Notes under the pieces: model-generated
The model's input: the letters and a program-made list of their open reading frames with translations, nothing else
Told to the model about the DNA's origin: nothing
Databases searched by the model: none
Position numbers and translations under genes: made by a program
In this document: positions 15,871-25,762 of the stretch, in pieces
How positions within the stretch are numbered: position 1 is the first letter of the stretch
Layout of the letters: the number at the start of each line of letters is the position of its first letter
Source: Moraxella atlantae NBRC 14588
Lineage (GTDB): Bacteria; Pseudomonadota; Gammaproteobacteria; Pseudomonadales; Moraxellaceae
Reading direction: 5' to 3'
Length of the DNA stretch: 64,000 nt
NCBI RefSeq assembly: GCF_001591265.1
Contig: NZ_BCUL01000009.1
Span: 1-64,000, forward strand

Positions 15871-18294
15871 TTAAACGTTGGCACCATTGACCACCCGCCG
15901 TGTCAATATCATACCTGGTTGCTGCTCAAGACGGGCAAGCACCTTGGATAATTGCCCCAAGCCTGTCACCTCGATGGTAAAGTTAAGTCGTGCGATGTCG
16001 TCATCACCGCTTAGGGTTTCAACTTGGCGGATATTGACGTTGGCTTGGTCAATGACTTGGGTCAAGTCTTTGAGTAAGCCGCGGCGGTCATAGGCTTCTA
16101 GATAAATTTGCACGCGTTGGCTGCGCCCTTTGTTGCCGTACCACGCCGCGCTGATGGCACGTTCTGGTTCACGGGCAATTAAGCGTTCGTATTCGGGACA
16201 ATCGGCATGGTGAATACTTACACCATTAGATAGGGTGATATAGCCTGCAATTGGTTCACCTTGTAGCGGATGGCAGCAGCCTGCCAAATGGGTCTCGATG
16301 TTGTCTAAGCCATCGACTTGGATTTTGTACGCGTCCAGTTTGCCCGTAGCGCGCGGATGAACACTGGGCACCAGCTCGCTTTCATTGACATCAGGCTCAA
16401 GGTCAAGTTGGTGGCTGATTTGTGCGGTCAAGTCATGCAATTCAACATTGCCATTAACCAAACCGACCAAAATATCATCACCATTTTTGACGTTAAAAAA
16501 GCTGACATAGTCATTTAAATCAATGCTATTGGGATGCACTGACAATCTCGCCAACTCTTTGGTTAAGATATGCCGCCCTGTTTCAATGTTTTTGTCGCGG
16601 TCTTGTTTGTTAAACCATTGCCGCAGCTTGTTGCGCGCGCGTGGGGTTTGGATATAACCCAAGGATGCAACCAGCCAGTCACGGTTGGGCTCGCGTGATT
16701 GTTTAGTGATGATCTCGACCTGCTCGCCTGTTTTTAGCTGATAGGTCAAAGGCACATAGCGTTGATTGACGCGTGCCGCTTGTGCACGGTTGCCAACTTC
16801 GGTGTGTAGGTGATAGGCAAAATCTAGTACCGTCGCGCCTTTGGGTAGTTCGATGATGTCGCCATCGCGGCTAAAGATATAAATCCGCTCAAATTCACCA
16901 AAATCGGCAATGATTTCTTCTTCATGAATATCCAACGCTTCGGTGTTTGCCGCTTTGTCATGGGTTGGCGTATCTTTGTCATGTTCCGTGCTGTGTGGTT
17001 CGGGTTGTAGCAGCAACTGGCGCAATGAGCTGATTTTACGCGTTAAATAATCATCTTTTTTGTTTTTGGTGCCTTCTTTATAATTGACATGCGCGCACAT
17101 GCCAAGCTCGGCCTCGTAGTGCATATCAAACGTGCGGATTTGCACTTCAAGCGATTTGTTCTCGGCAATCACCGCTGTGTGCAGTGACCGATAGCCATTG
17201 GGCTTAGGGTTGGTGATGTAGTCGTCAAACTGCTCGGGGATATGCCGCCACAGTCCATGCACCAACCCAAGCACGTGGTAGCAGTCGGCAGGCTCGCGCA
17301 CCAACACGCGCAGCGCGCGGATATCATACAACTGGTCAAATGACAACGATTTGAGCTTCATTTTGCGATAAATCGAATAAATGTGTTTGACGCGTCCGCT
17401 AATCTCGCCTTCAATGCCTTGCTCGGCAAGTGCTTGGCGCAGCTCGTTCATCATGCGCTCAATGTATGCCTCGCGCTCGCTGCGTTTTTCTGCCAACAAC
17501 TTGGCAATCTCTTTATAACGTTCGGGTGCAAGATAACGAAACGATAGATCTTCTAGTTCCCATTTTAGCTGTGCGATGCCCAAGCGGTGCGCCAATGGGG
17601 CGTAGATTGTCATAACCTCACGCGCGACGCGCTGCTGACGCTCAGGCGTGGCAAACGACAATTCACGCATGGCAAAGGTACGGTCAGCCAACTTGATGAG
17701 TACCACGCGCACGTCGTTGGTCATCGAAATGAGCATGTTATAAATGCCAGTCAGCTGCTCGCGCTGATTGTTATTAAAATGATCCTCAAGGCGTTTGTTA
17801 TTTTCGATTAAATCTGACAATCGCCCCATGGCAAGCGTTTCTTGCACCAAATCGGCAACTTCTGCGCCAAACTGCTGGCGAATGGTTTTGTCATCAATGA
17901 TTTTTTTGCGTGCCGCGCGGTACAGCATGGCGGCCACCAAGGTCGGCTCATCGGGATACAGATAACCCAAAATATCTGCCATGCCAATGCCTGTTAGGTA
18001 GGCGTTGGCGCGTGGTGAATTGTTGTTGATGGCTTGCTTTTTTAGAAAATCGCACGCTTTGATCAGCTCGGGCAGTGACGTAAGATTGCCACGTTTTGCC
18101 ATAGACTGTAGCCATGCGTCAGTGTCGATGGTGTGTGCGTCGATGATTTGGCGGGCAGGTTCGGACACAATCGGCGTATCCGTTGCCGCCACAGGTTGGT
18201 CTTGCTGTGCGGTCAAGCTTGCAATTGCGGTGGTGCTGTCGTCGTCGGTGTTTGTTCCGTCCAATAATGGTAAACTGTCACGAACCTTTACCAT
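15871..18294 (-). CDS. relA: (p)ppGpp synthetase RelA
   Basis: This long RSH enzyme of 807 residues makes (p)ppGpp on stalled ribosomes. The N-terminal hydrolase region is degenerate: where SpoT has the HD motif this protein has AAMLYRAARKKIID, so hydrolysis is not expected. The synthetase domain has YSIYRKM, YDIRALRV, GYRSLHTAV and EVQIRTFDMHYEAE. Then come a TGS domain (IYIFSRDGDIIELPKGATVLDFAY), a conserved-cysteine domain (CCHPLQGEPI with HADCPEY) and a C-terminal ACT domain. It follows rlmD on the same strand, an order also found in Pseudomonas. Confidence 0.94.
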   Translation of the reverse strand: MVKVRDSLPLLDGTNTDDDSTTAIASLTAQQDQPVAATDTPIVSEPARQIIDAHTIDTDAWLQSMAKRGNLTSLPELIKACDFLKKQAINNNSPRANAYLTGIGMADILGYLYPDEPTLVAAMLYRAARKKIIDDKTIRQQFGAEVADLVQETLAMGRLSDLIENNKRLEDHFNNNQREQLTGIYNMLISMTNDVRVVLIKLADRTFAMRELSFATPERQQRVAREVMTIYAPLAHRLGIAQLKWELEDLSFRYLAPERYKEIAKLLAEKRSEREAYIERMMNELRQALAEQGIEGEISGRVKHIYSIYRKMKLKSLSFDQLYDIRALRVLVREPADCYHVLGLVHGLWRHIPEQFDDYITNPKPNGYRSLHTAVIAENKSLEVQIRTFDMHYEAELGMCAHVNYKEGTKNKKDDYLTRKISSLRQLLLQPEPHSTEHDKDTPTHDKAANTEALDIHEEEIIADFGEFERIYIFSRDGDIIELPKGATVLDFAYHLHTEVGNRAQAARVNQRYVPLTYQLKTGEQVEIITKQSREPNRDWLVASLGYIQTPRARNKLRQWFNKQDRDKNIETGRHILTKELARLSVHPNSIDLNDYVSFFNVKNGDDILVGLVNGNVELHDLTAQISHQLDLEPDVNESELVPSVHPRATGKLDAYKIQVDGLDNIETHLAGCCHPLQGEPIAGYITLSNGVSIHHADCPEYERLIAREPERAISAAWYGNKGRSQRVQIYLEAYDRRGLLKDLTQVIDQANVNIRQVETLSGDDDIARLNFTIEVTGLGQLSKVLARLEQQPGMILTRRVVNGANV

Positions 18295-18482
18295 GCGTCA
18301 CTCCATTTTACGCCAAGCATGGGCAAAATGGCTGTCGATCAACCGTTTAGATTCACCAAGCGTCCTTGCTCGTGTTGCCCATAAGGTTAGTATAAGACAT
18401 CGGCGAAAAAATACCATTGGTTTTTGTTACTTATAATTTTTTTATCCTTGCCTATTTGCCAGGTCTGTTAAAACATTGGCTG

Positions 18483-20027
18483 CTAAATTTTTTCAAAACG
18501 CGCGATACTCTCGACATGCCCCGTGTGGCAAAACATATCCATCACGCCAGCGTGAGTGAGTCGGTAACCTTGTGCTGCCAACACGGCGGCATCACGTGCC
18601 AAGGTGGCAGGGTTGCACGATACATATACCAAACGCGTCGCGCCAAATTTTGCCACATACTGCATGACTTCTAACGCGCCCGAACGTGGTGGATCGATCA
18701 ACAGCGCGTCAAAACCTTGCTGCGCCCATGGCTCGGCAGAAAAATCTTGCGTCAAATCTTGTGCATAAAATTCGGTGTGGTGCAGCCCATTGGCGGCGGC
18801 ATTCATGCGTGCGCGTGCCGTCATCTGCTCACTGCCTTCCACGCCAATCACGTGCCCTGTTTTGCCCACCGCACGCGCCAATGGCAAGCTAAAATTGCCC
18901 AGACCGCAAAATAAATCCAACACGCGCTCACCTGCTTGCAAGCCCAACAGCTCAACGGCAAGTGCCGTCATCTGACGATTGACCGACAAATTGACTTGGG
19001 TAAAATCAAGTGGTGAAAACTCAAACGTCACATCAAACGCAGGCAACCGATAAAACAGCCCACCTGTTGGCGGTACGTCTAGCGTACTTGCGCGCATCGG
19101 CTCATCGTCACGCACGGCAACACGCTGCACGCTGTCACTGCCCTTTGGCTGCAAATACAGCTGCCAATCGCGTTCGGCAAAAAACGTCTGCAAACGTGCC
19201 ATATCCGCCGCGTCCAACGGTGCAAGGTTGCGCACAATCACCGCCACCGCCTGCTTGCTATCGGGCACATCGGGCAGGGTTTCGCCCATTGCCACCTCAA
19301 GCTGAGCAATCGCCTCGCGCGCATCTAGGCTGGCGATGAGCTTTTGTAGCTCGGTTAGCTGCTCGCCAATGCGCGCATCAAGCACATGACAGACTTGCAA
19401 ATCCGCCAAAAAATTGCTGCTGCGCTCACGAAAACCGACCAACGCGCGTTGTTTTTTTTCCACATAACGCACCCCAAGCCGCGCTTTGGTGCGATAGCCC
19501 AAACGCTCACCGACCAACGGCGGCAACCACACCTCGGGCGCAAGCCCCCCTTGATGGGCAAGCAGTTCTGCCAACACCGACTGCTTAAACGCAATCTGTC
19601 CATCGGGCTGCCAATGCTGCAGGCTACAGCCGCCACACACACCAAAATGCGGACACGGCGGCGTTTGACGCTCGGGGCTTGGGTTTGCCAACACCGCCAG
19701 CGCATCGCCTTCTTCAAAGCTGCTACGGCTGTTGGTGATTTGCACACTGACCGTCTCTTGTGGCAGCGCAAAACTGACGAACACTTTTTTGCCGTGTTTA
19801 TCAATCGGGTGCGCCTCGGCTAACGCTGTCGTCTCTTGCACCTGACCGTACACCGCCACACCGCGCCCATCGTGTGCCAAATTATTCACCGTCAAAGCGA
19901 CAGGTGCGGCTGCTTGCAAGCGTTTGCGTACGCGCGCGCTGGGTTTGGACTTTTTGTTTGGTGTCTTGGTTAAAGGCGTGTTAGCGAAACCTTGATTGAG
20001 ATGAGTGGGCAAATCGGTGTTTGACAT
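18483..20027 (-). CDS. rlmD: 23S rRNA (uracil-1939-C5)-methyltransferase
   Basis: RlmD methylates U1939 of 23S rRNA. An N-terminal TRAM domain ([18 protein letters not shown]) is followed by the iron-sulfur cysteine cluster [10 protein letters not shown]. The SAM-binding motif is [16 protein letters not shown], then IDPPRSGA, and the catalytic cysteine sits in [12 protein letters not shown] start at 20087 would add a hydrophobic leader of 20 residues unlike this cytoplasmic family, so ATG 20027 (514 residues) is preferred. The spacing to relA is 188 bp. Confidence 0.92.
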   Translation of the reverse strand: MSNTDLPTHLNQGFANTPLTKTPNKKSKPSARVRKRLQAAAPVALTVNNLAHDGRGVAVYGQVQETTALAEAHPIDKHGKKVFVSFALPQETVSVQITNSRSSFEEGDALAVLANPSPERQTPPCPHFGVCGGCSLQHWQPDGQIAFKQSVLAELLAHQGGLAPEVWLPPLVGERLGYRTKARLGVRYVEKKQRALVGFRERSSNFLADLQVCHVLDARIGEQLTELQKLIASLDAREAIAQLEVAMGETLPDVPDSKQAVAVIVRNLAPLDAADMARLQTFFAERDWQLYLQPKGSDSVQRVAVRDDEPMRASTLDVPPTGGLFYRLPAFDVTFEFSPLDFTQVNLSVNRQMTALAVELLGLQAGERVLDLFCGLGNFSLPLARAVGKTGHVIGVEGSEQMTARARMNAAANGLHHTEFYAQDLTQDFSAEPWAQQGFDALLIDPPRSGALEVMQYVAKFGATRLVYVSCNPATLARDAAVLAAQGYRLTHAGVMDMFCHTGHVESIARFEKI

Positions 20028-20416
20028 GGCGTTGGGCTTTGGCAAAATCAGCAAAATGAACAGTAAAATAGCGATAAAATAACGCAATAAAAAACAGACT
20101 AGTATAGCCTAATTACGCACTTTATGCCATGTATAAAATAACGTCGCAGCAATGCCAAACAATATGAAAATCTTACTCAACACTTAGCCCGACAAGGTTT
20201 TGCTAGAATAATCCCAACCCCACCAAAATGACGTCAATGCCAACAAGTAATGCCATGTAAATATCAAGTTTTATGGGCTACTTTCATCTTTTTTTCATCA
20301 AGGTATGCTAAAATGCAAAAGCCTATAGCTTTTTTCATCTAATAAGAATGAAGCTATTAACGAGTTATAAATAATGCGTTACAAGGATTTGCCACGTCGC
20401 CGATAGGATTAGTGCA
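20028..20416. other. Divergent intergenic region between rlmD and the CYTH-CHAD gene
   Basis: This 389-bp stretch has no credible gene. An extended -10 box is noted at 20309-20314 for the rightward gene. I cannot place the rlmD promoter. Confidence 0.5.
20309..20314 (+). promoter_or_regulatory. Candidate extended -10 box for the CYTH-CHAD gene
   Basis: TAAAAT preceded by TGC, 103 bp upstream of the start codon. No convincing -35. Confidence 0.35.
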
Positions 20417-21964
20417 ATGTATGAGATCGAGTTAAAATTTTGTGTACCTGAATTCACCCAAGCCAATTTGGATAAGCAGGTACGCACCAAAACCGCCACC
20501 CAACAACGGCTTGCTGCGTATTATTATGATACTGCCGATCGTGCGTTAGCCAAAGCAGGCATGGCACTGCGAGTACGTTTTGAAAACGGCAACTGGGTAC
20601 AAACCCTCAAAACCGCAGGCGATGGCGTGGCAAAACGTGGCGAATTTAACCAAACACGCGACCTTGCGCCCGATGCCGATGCAACTACCATTCGCCCTGA
20701 TTTGACGGTATTTGACGATCCGAACGCCAAAGCAGCATTGGAGCGCGTCATGGCATTGGCAGATTTAGATGGCGCGTTGAAATTGCAATATCTGACCGAT
20801 GTCACGCGTACCAAGCGGTGCATCAAGAAAAATACCAGCCAAATCGAACTGGCGTACGATGTCGGCACCGTTGCCAAAGGCATCCCAAATGCCGATGACG
20901 CTGACGATCAACGCGCGTTGCACGAGCTAGAGTTTGAGCTGCTAAGTGGCGATGCCAGTGATCTGATTGAGGTTGCCAAAGTATGGTGCAAACGCCACAA
21001 GCTATATCTTTCAACCGTGACCAAAGCTGAGCGCGGCGGTTTGCTGTTAGCAGGCAAGCGTTATCCTGCCGCGACCAAAGCCGATTTAAGCCAGCTCAAC
21101 TTTGCCAGCGACATCAGTCAGTTTGCGTTTTTACAGCACGTGGTCAATAATTGCTTGGCGCAAATTCTCCCCAATGCTTCTGCTATCGCCGACGGTAGCC
21201 CCGATGGCAACCACGTTCATCAGCTGCGCGTTGGTATCCGCCGTTTACGCACCGCGCTCAAAACCTTCAAAAATTTCACCGACGCGATTGACCCTAACTG
21301 GATATTGGTGCTCAAGCACACCTTTAGCCTTTTGGGTGAATACCGCGACCGCGAGATTTTGCAAATCAAAACCCAGCCCATGCTAGCGGCACAGGGCGCG
21401 CCGCATGTTGAATGGACATTTGATGGCATCGATGTGCTACCGATTGATGCGGTACGCGCGAATGATTTTCAAATCGTGCTACTTGAGCTGATTAAGTTCA
21501 CCCATTTGCCTGCACCTGCCGATAGCCCTGCTGCGCTGCCTGCAGTGCGTAAAAAACTCAAAAAGCTGTTTAAAAAAATCGCCGTCGCCAGCGAGCATTA
21601 CGCCACGCTTGATACCGACCAACAACACGACGTGCGCAAAGACCTTAAAACCCTGCGCTATGTTAGCGAGTTTGCCGCGCCGCTATTTGCCAACCAAAGC
21701 AAGGATAAGGGTAAAGCAAAAGATACTGCTAAAGGCAAAAAAAATGCCAAATTGGCAGCGTTTTTGCAGTACCTTGAACCTGCACAAGACCTGTTGGGCG
21801 AATACAACGACAATGTGGTTGGACAAGAACATTATGCCGCCCGCGCCACCACTGACCCCAACGCGCTATTTGCCGTGGGTTGGTTTAGCGGACGCCAAGC
21901 CGAGAGCGCGGCACGCTGTGCGGTTGGCCTGCAAGATATCAAAAACGCACCCGTGTTTTGGTAA
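20417..21964 (+). CDS. CYTH - CHAD domain protein (probable inorganic triphosphatase)
   Basis: The 515-residue protein opens with the CYTH signature EIELK (E3, E5, K7), whose acidic residues bind metal in the triphosphate tunnel. Residues 1-215 form the CYTH domain. From about 235 to the end is a CHAD domain, helical and rich in His, Lys and Arg (HVHQLRVGIRRLRTALKTF, DVRKDLKTLRYVSEF), which typically binds polyphosphate. E. coli YgiF, with the same layout, hydrolyses inorganic triphosphate. A Lys-rich insert near residue 435 (DKGKAKDTAKGKKNAK) is unusual. A strong terminator follows. Confidence 0.87.
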   Translation: MYEIELKFCVPEFTQANLDKQVRTKTATQQRLAAYYYDTADRALAKAGMALRVRFENGNWVQTLKTAGDGVAKRGEFNQTRDLAPDADATTIRPDLTVFDDPNAKAALERVMALADLDGALKLQYLTDVTRTKRCIKKNTSQIELAYDVGTVAKGIPNADDADDQRALHELEFELLSGDASDLIEVAKVWCKRHKLYLSTVTKAERGGLLLAGKRYPAATKADLSQLNFASDISQFAFLQHVVNNCLAQILPNASAIADGSPDGNHVHQLRVGIRRLRTALKTFKNFTDAIDPNWILVLKHTFSLLGEYRDREILQIKTQPMLAAQGAPHVEWTFDGIDVLPIDAVRANDFQIVLLELIKFTHLPAPADSPAALPAVRKKLKKLFKKIAVASEHYATLDTDQQHDVRKDLKTLRYVSEFAAPLFANQSKDKGKAKDTAKGKKNAKLAAFLQYLEPAQDLLGEYNDNVVGQEHYAARATTDPNALFAVGWFSGRQAESAARCAVGLQDIKNAPVFW

Positions 21965-21995
21965 GCTGTGTTTTGCTAGCTTGTTGCGTAAAAGC

Positions 21996-22026
21996 AAAAA
22001 ACCGCTAAATATATTAGCGGTTTTTT
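21996..22026. terminator. Bidirectional rho-independent terminator
   Basis: The stem AAAAACCGCTAA / TTAGCGGTTTTTT has loop ATATA. It lies between the convergent CYTH-CHAD and nitroreductase genes. Confidence 0.93.
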
Positions 22027-22055
22027 CGTGAGTGGTTACGCGTCAAAATCTGGCA

Positions 22056-22673
22056 TTATTGGTCAAACACTTGCAAACGCGGCTCAATTGGATCAAATTC
22101 TTTATCGCCTGCAGGCTGTTCGACCCCACCAAACACCAACTGGGCAATCAGCTGCCAATTGGGGTTGATATCCCATGTTTGTCTGACTTGTTCAGCCACC
22201 ACAGGCGCGTAGTGCTGTAAGTTTGCGCCGACACCTGCCGCCGCCAATGCTGTCCAAACCACATATTGGTGCATCGCGTCACTGTGCTCTGCCCACACAG
22301 AAAAGCTGTCAGCATACGTGGGGAATCGTTCCTGTAAATCACGCACTACCGCTTGGTCTTCATAAAATAAAATCGTACCTGCAGCAGCTTTAAAGCCTGC
22401 CATTTTTTGCGCTGTGGATTGAAATTGCTCATCGTCATTGACGATGTTACGCAAAGCGTCTTCGGTCAATTGCCAAAATTTTTGGTGCGCCTCTGCCCAT
22501 AACACGACCAGTCGTGTACTTTGTGAGTTAAACGATGACGGCGTGTGCAGCAATGCCTCACGCACGATACTCTCAACATCAGCCTTTGAAATCGGCAATT
22601 GATCGTTCAGCGCGTACACGCTACGGCGCAGTTTAGCGGCTTGTTGAAAGTGTTGTAGGGTAGGGGTGGTCAT
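22056..22673 (-). CDS. FRM2-type nitroreductase family protein
   Basis: The 205-residue flavoprotein has the nitroreductase N-terminal arginine motif RRSVYAL, then HTPSSFNSQSTRLVVLW for FMN phosphate binding. The later QYVVWTALAAAGVGANLQHY is characteristic of the fatty-acid-repression-mutant (FRM2/YdgI) group. Such enzymes are NAD(P)H-dependent FMN reductases of nitro compounds or quinones; the natural substrate is unknown. Its Shine-Dalgarno (AGGAGC) overlaps the TAG stop of tnpB, so the IS insertion has placed it as the second cistron after tnpB. Confidence 0.85.
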   Translation of the reverse strand: MTTPTLQHFQQAAKLRRSVYALNDQLPISKADVESIVREALLHTPSSFNSQSTRLVVLWAEAHQKFWQLTEDALRNIVNDDEQFQSTAQKMAGFKAAAGTILFYEDQAVVRDLQERFPTYADSFSVWAEHSDAMHQYVVWTALAAAGVGANLQHYAPVVAEQVRQTWDINPNWQLIAQLVFGGVEQPAGDKEFDPIEPRLQVFDQ

Positions 22674-22681
22674 GCTTGCTC

Positions 22682-23845
22682 CTAAATTGGTTGGTCAAAT
22701 TTGTTGTAGTAGGTGATAAGATTTTGACTTCCTCCCCTCCCTAAAGTGAGGGGGATTCCTTCTACAAGACGGTTAAGCCCAACCGCAAGAATGTTCCGAC
22801 TGGCATTAATATCTCTATCATGCCATGTGCCACACTTAGCACAAGTCCATTCTCTTATTCGCAAACCTGCTCTACCTTTCGGACTACTGGACGTATCGCC
22901 ACAGCACGAACAAGTTTGGGTAGTGTATTTCTCATTGACGATTTCAAAACGGCAACCTGCGTGCTCGCATTTGTAGGTCAGTTGTCGTTTGAGTTCAAAC
23001 CAACCTGCATCGTAAACCGATTTGGCTAGTTTGCCTTTTTTATGGTTGAATTGGGTGGTTTTAACATCGCCGACCACGATTAGGGCGTTATCTTTGACTA
23101 ATCGGGTGGTGAATTTGTGGATGAGGTCTTGACGGGTATTTTTGATTTTGGCATGGATTGCCTTAACACGCTGTTTGTTTTTTGCTCGTTGGGCGATACT
23201 CAATTTTTTAGCCCATGCCTGTGTTTGTTTAATTTGTAGTTTATCGCCATTTGAGGCGGTGGCACTGTCTTTTAAGCCTAAGTCAATACCGACACTACCT
23301 GCTCCGCATTGGGTTTTAGGGTATTCTTTGACGGTGATACACGCATACCATCGGTTACGGCTGTCTTGTACAATCTCGCAGGTGTTGATTTGATATAGGC
23401 TAAGATTGTAGCTGTCCCATAGGTCGATGATGAGTTTTTGTCCTTTGGCTAGGCTTAGTTGTAGTGTCGATTTTAAGCCCTTTTTGCCTGTTTGGTGGGT
23501 GGCAATGTGTTTGATGGCGGATTGTTTAAATGGTAGCCAACCGAGTGATTGACGTTTTGAGTTTGGGTTGTTGGTTCGCCATGATAGTTTAGCTTTTTTG
23601 CATTGGCGACGCGATTTGGCATGGGTTTCGTTGATGGCTTGGATGGTTTGCGAGTGTAAGCCAAGGAATTCGCCGCTACCTTTGGTATATTCGTTTAGGT
23701 CATAGGCTGAAAAGAATTTGCCTGTTTTTTGTAGGTACTTGTAACTCAAGTCATTGATGTAGTTCCATACGAAATTAACCGAACCGCTTAGGCGGTTAAG
23801 CTTCGTTATGTGTTTGTCTCGTATGCGTAGCTTGAGTGTTTTCAT
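22682..23845 (-). CDS. tnpB: TnpB RNA-guided nuclease with a non-canonical RuvC-II motif
   Basis: The 387-residue protein has an N-terminal helical domain and a RuvC nuclease. Visible elements are RuvC-I GIDLG with D188, RuvC-II VVGDV at 257-261, a zinc finger (C312/C315 and C335/C338) and RuvC-III DRDINASRN with D345. In ISDra2 TnpB the RuvC-II motif carries a catalytic Glu; here that place is Gly259. E305 in NEKYTTQTC is a candidate substitute. The frame is intact. The last 13 residues (NLITYYNKFDQPI) come from host DNA beyond the right end, and the stop lies in the next gene's ribosome site. TnpB cleaves DNA with a guide RNA made from the element's 3' end. Confidence 0.92.
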   Translation of the reverse strand: MKTLKLRIRDKHITKLNRLSGSVNFVWNYINDLSYKYLQKTGKFFSAYDLNEYTKGSGEFLGLHSQTIQAINETHAKSRRQCKKAKLSWRTNNPNSKRQSLGWLPFKQSAIKHIATHQTGKKGLKSTLQLSLAKGQKLIIDLWDSYNLSLYQINTCEIVQDSRNRWYACITVKEYPKTQCGAGSVGIDLGLKDSATASNGDKLQIKQTQAWAKKLSIAQRAKNKQRVKAIHAKIKNTRQDLIHKFTTRLVKDNALIVVGDVKTTQFNHKKGKLAKSVYDAGWFELKRQLTYKCEHAGCRFEIVNEKYTTQTCSCCGDTSSSPKGRAGLRIREWTCAKCGTWHDRDINASRNILAVGLNRLVEGIPLTLGRGGSQNLITYYNKFDQPI

Positions 23846-23946
23846 GGGTTTATTTTAACATATTTAGTATCTTATCGTGTGTAAGCATAGCTACTTAAGT
23901 TGCCTTATATCCACCGCCTAAAGTCGCAGGTTTACGGCAACGGAGG
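22724..23946 (-). mobile_element. tnpB-only IS200/IS605-family element (1223 bp)
   Basis: On the minus strand the left end begins CCTCCGTTGCCGTAAACC directly after TTTTAT. The right end finishes with a G-rich hairpin and GAAGTCAA. Both ends match the three short elements in this window. There is no tnpA gene, so movement would need a Y1 transposase from elsewhere. There is no target duplication. It is inserted between tRNA-Pro and the nitroreductase gene, 50 bp upstream of the latter's start codon. Confidence 0.9.
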
Positions 23947-24011
23947 ATAAAACTGTTCTATAGGTTTTTATGTTGTTCAATAGGGTGCTAAATACCATGA
24001 AAAGCGCATAA

Positions 24012-24044
24012 AAAAAGGGTTCGCGTGGTTGAGCGAACCCTTTT
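24012..24044 (-). terminator. Rho-independent terminator downstream of tRNA-Pro
   Basis: On the minus strand the stem AAGGGTTCGC / GCGAACCCTT is followed by a T-run. It begins 11 bp after the tRNA's 3' end and insulates the tnpB element from tRNA transcription. Confidence 0.9.
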
Positions 24045-24055
24045 AAATTCTTGTT

Positions 24056-24132
24056 TGGTCGGGGAGACAGGATTTGAACCTGCGACCCCTTGCACCCCAT
24101 GCAAGTGCGCTACCAGGCTGCGCTACACCCCG
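24056..24132 (-). tRNA. tRNA-Pro (anticodon GGG)
   Basis: The 77-nt gene has acceptor arms CGGGGTG / ...CCCCGA with an encoded CCA. The D-arm contains AGCGCAGCCTGGTAGCGC, and the anticodon loop ATGGGGT is flanked by CTTGC / GCAAG. The T-arm is GGTTCAAATCC. The loop gives anticodon GGG, reading CCC/CCU. Confidence 0.96.
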
Positions 24133-24185
24133 AACAAGGCTTGCTATTATAGTCAAGCGTTGGCGCAACTGCAAGCGATTTTTGC

Positions 24186-25709
24186 TTAATTGTCCAGCAG
24201 CTGCTTGAGCAAGGCATTGACTTGTGCAGGATTGGCTTTGCCTTTTGACGCTTTCATCACTTGCCCAACCAAACCATTAAACGCTTTTTGCTTGCCTGAC
24301 TTGTATTCATCCACCATGGCTTGGTTATTTTTTAGCACGTCTTCGACCATGGCCTGAATCGCGCCCACATCGGTTTCTTGTTTTAAGCCTTTATCGGCGA
24401 TAATGGTATCAACCGCGTCATCACCATCGCCGCCTTCACCTGCCAATAGGGCGGCAAATGCTTGTTTGGCAAGCTTGCCCGATAGGGTGTTGTCGTTGAT
24501 ACGCTCAATCAGCTTTGCCAGCTGTGCGGCGCGAATCGGACTTTGCTCGATGGTTTGTTCTTGCTTGTTGAGTGCGCCCAATAGGTCACCCATGATCCAG
24601 TTTGCCGCGGTTTTGGCATGGGCATCGCCCACGTGGGCAACGACTTGCTCAAAATAATCTGCCAATGCACGGCTAGCGGTCAAAATACGGCTATCATACT
24701 CAGGCAAGCCAAGGTCAGTTTGTAAGCGCGTACGCCGTGCGGTCGGCAGCTCAGGGAGGCTTGCGCGAATGTTGGTCAGCGTTGCTTCGTCGATATGGAC
24801 GGGTAGCAAATCAGGGTCGGGGAAGTAGCGGTAATCGTTGGCTTCTTCTTTCGTGCGCATGGCGCGTGTGGTGTTGGTGGCAGGGTCATATAGGCGCGTG
24901 GCTTGCTCAACCTTGCCGCCATCTTCGATGACATCAATCTGCCGTTCAATCTCAGCGTTAATCGCTTGCTCAATAAAGCGAAATGAGTTTAGATTTTTTA
25001 GCTCATTGCGTATGCCTAGCGGTGCGTTGGGCTTACGTACCGACACGTTACAGTCTGCACGAAACGAGCCTTCTGCCATAATTGCGTCCGAAATACCAAG
25101 CCATGTCACCAACTGGTGCACGGCGCGTACATACGCCACCGCTTCGGCAGCCGAGCGCATGTCAGGCTCAGAGACAATCTCAATCAGCGGTGTGCCTGCA
25201 CGGTTTAAGTCAATCCCCGTCATTTGTGGCACTGCGTCATGCACTGATTTGCCCGCGTCCTCCTCAAGGTGCGCGCGCGTGATGCCAATGCGCTTGGCGT
25301 ATTCGTCTTTTTCGCCCTCATTGACCACGATGTCAATATGCCCACGTCCCACGATGGGCTGTTGCATTTGGCTAATTTGATAACCTTTGGGCAAATCGGG
25401 GTAAAAGTAGTTTTTACGGTCAAAGGCGTTGATTGTACCAAGTTCTGCGTCAATACCTATGCCAAATTTGAGCGCTTTTTCAACGGCGGCGTGGTTGAGT
25501 ACAGGCAATGTGCCAGGCATCGCCAAATCAACCAAGTTTGCTTGAGTGTTGGGTGCTTGCCCAAATGCTGTTGGCGCGTCAGAAAAAATCTTGCTGTCGG
25601 TGTTAAGTTGGCAATGAATCTCAATGCCAATCACCACTTCATAACCATCGACCAACGGGGCTTGTCGCGCGGTATCGTTGGTAGCAGGTGTTGCGGTTTG
25701 ACTTGTCAT
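24186..25709 (-). CDS. gatB: Asp-tRNA(Asn)/Glu-tRNA(Gln) amidotransferase subunit B
   Basis: GatB (507 residues) is the tRNA-binding and kinase subunit of the amidotransferase that converts mischarged Glu-tRNA(Gln) or Asp-tRNA(Asn). The N-terminal signature [22 protein letters not shown], the [15 protein letters not shown] stretch and a C-terminal YqeY-like tail domain ([11 protein letters not shown]) are present. It is the third gene of gatC-gatA-gatB and starts 53 bp after gatA. Its presence implies that at least one of Asn- or Gln-tRNA is made indirectly. Confidence 0.96.
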   Translation of the reverse strand: MTSQTATPATNDTARQAPLVDGYEVVIGIEIHCQLNTDSKIFSDAPTAFGQAPNTQANLVDLAMPGTLPVLNHAAVEKALKFGIGIDAELGTINAFDRKNYFYPDLPKGYQISQMQQPIVGRGHIDIVVNEGEKDEYAKRIGITRAHLEEDAGKSVHDAVPQMTGIDLNRAGTPLIEIVSEPDMRSAAEAVAYVRAVHQLVTWLGISDAIMAEGSFRADCNVSVRKPNAPLGIRNELKNLNSFRFIEQAINAEIERQIDVIEDGGKVEQATRLYDPATNTTRAMRTKEEANDYRYFPDPDLLPVHIDEATLTNIRASLPELPTARRTRLQTDLGLPEYDSRILTASRALADYFEQVVAHVGDAHAKTAANWIMGDLLGALNKQEQTIEQSPIRAAQLAKLIERINDNTLSGKLAKQAFAALLAGEGGDGDDAVDTIIADKGLKQETDVGAIQAMVEDVLKNNQAMVDEYKSGKQKAFNGLVGQVMKASKGKANPAQVNALLKQLLDN

Positions 25710-25762
25710 TCCAAGTTCCTTGCGGTAATTTTATCTAAAAAAATTCTTGTCAAAGTATCGGT

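Noticed and set aside
15871-18294. SpoT (bifunctional) instead of RelA
   Set aside because: The hydrolase HD motif is replaced by YRAARKK, and the neighbour rlmD fits relA. SpoT would keep the HD residues.
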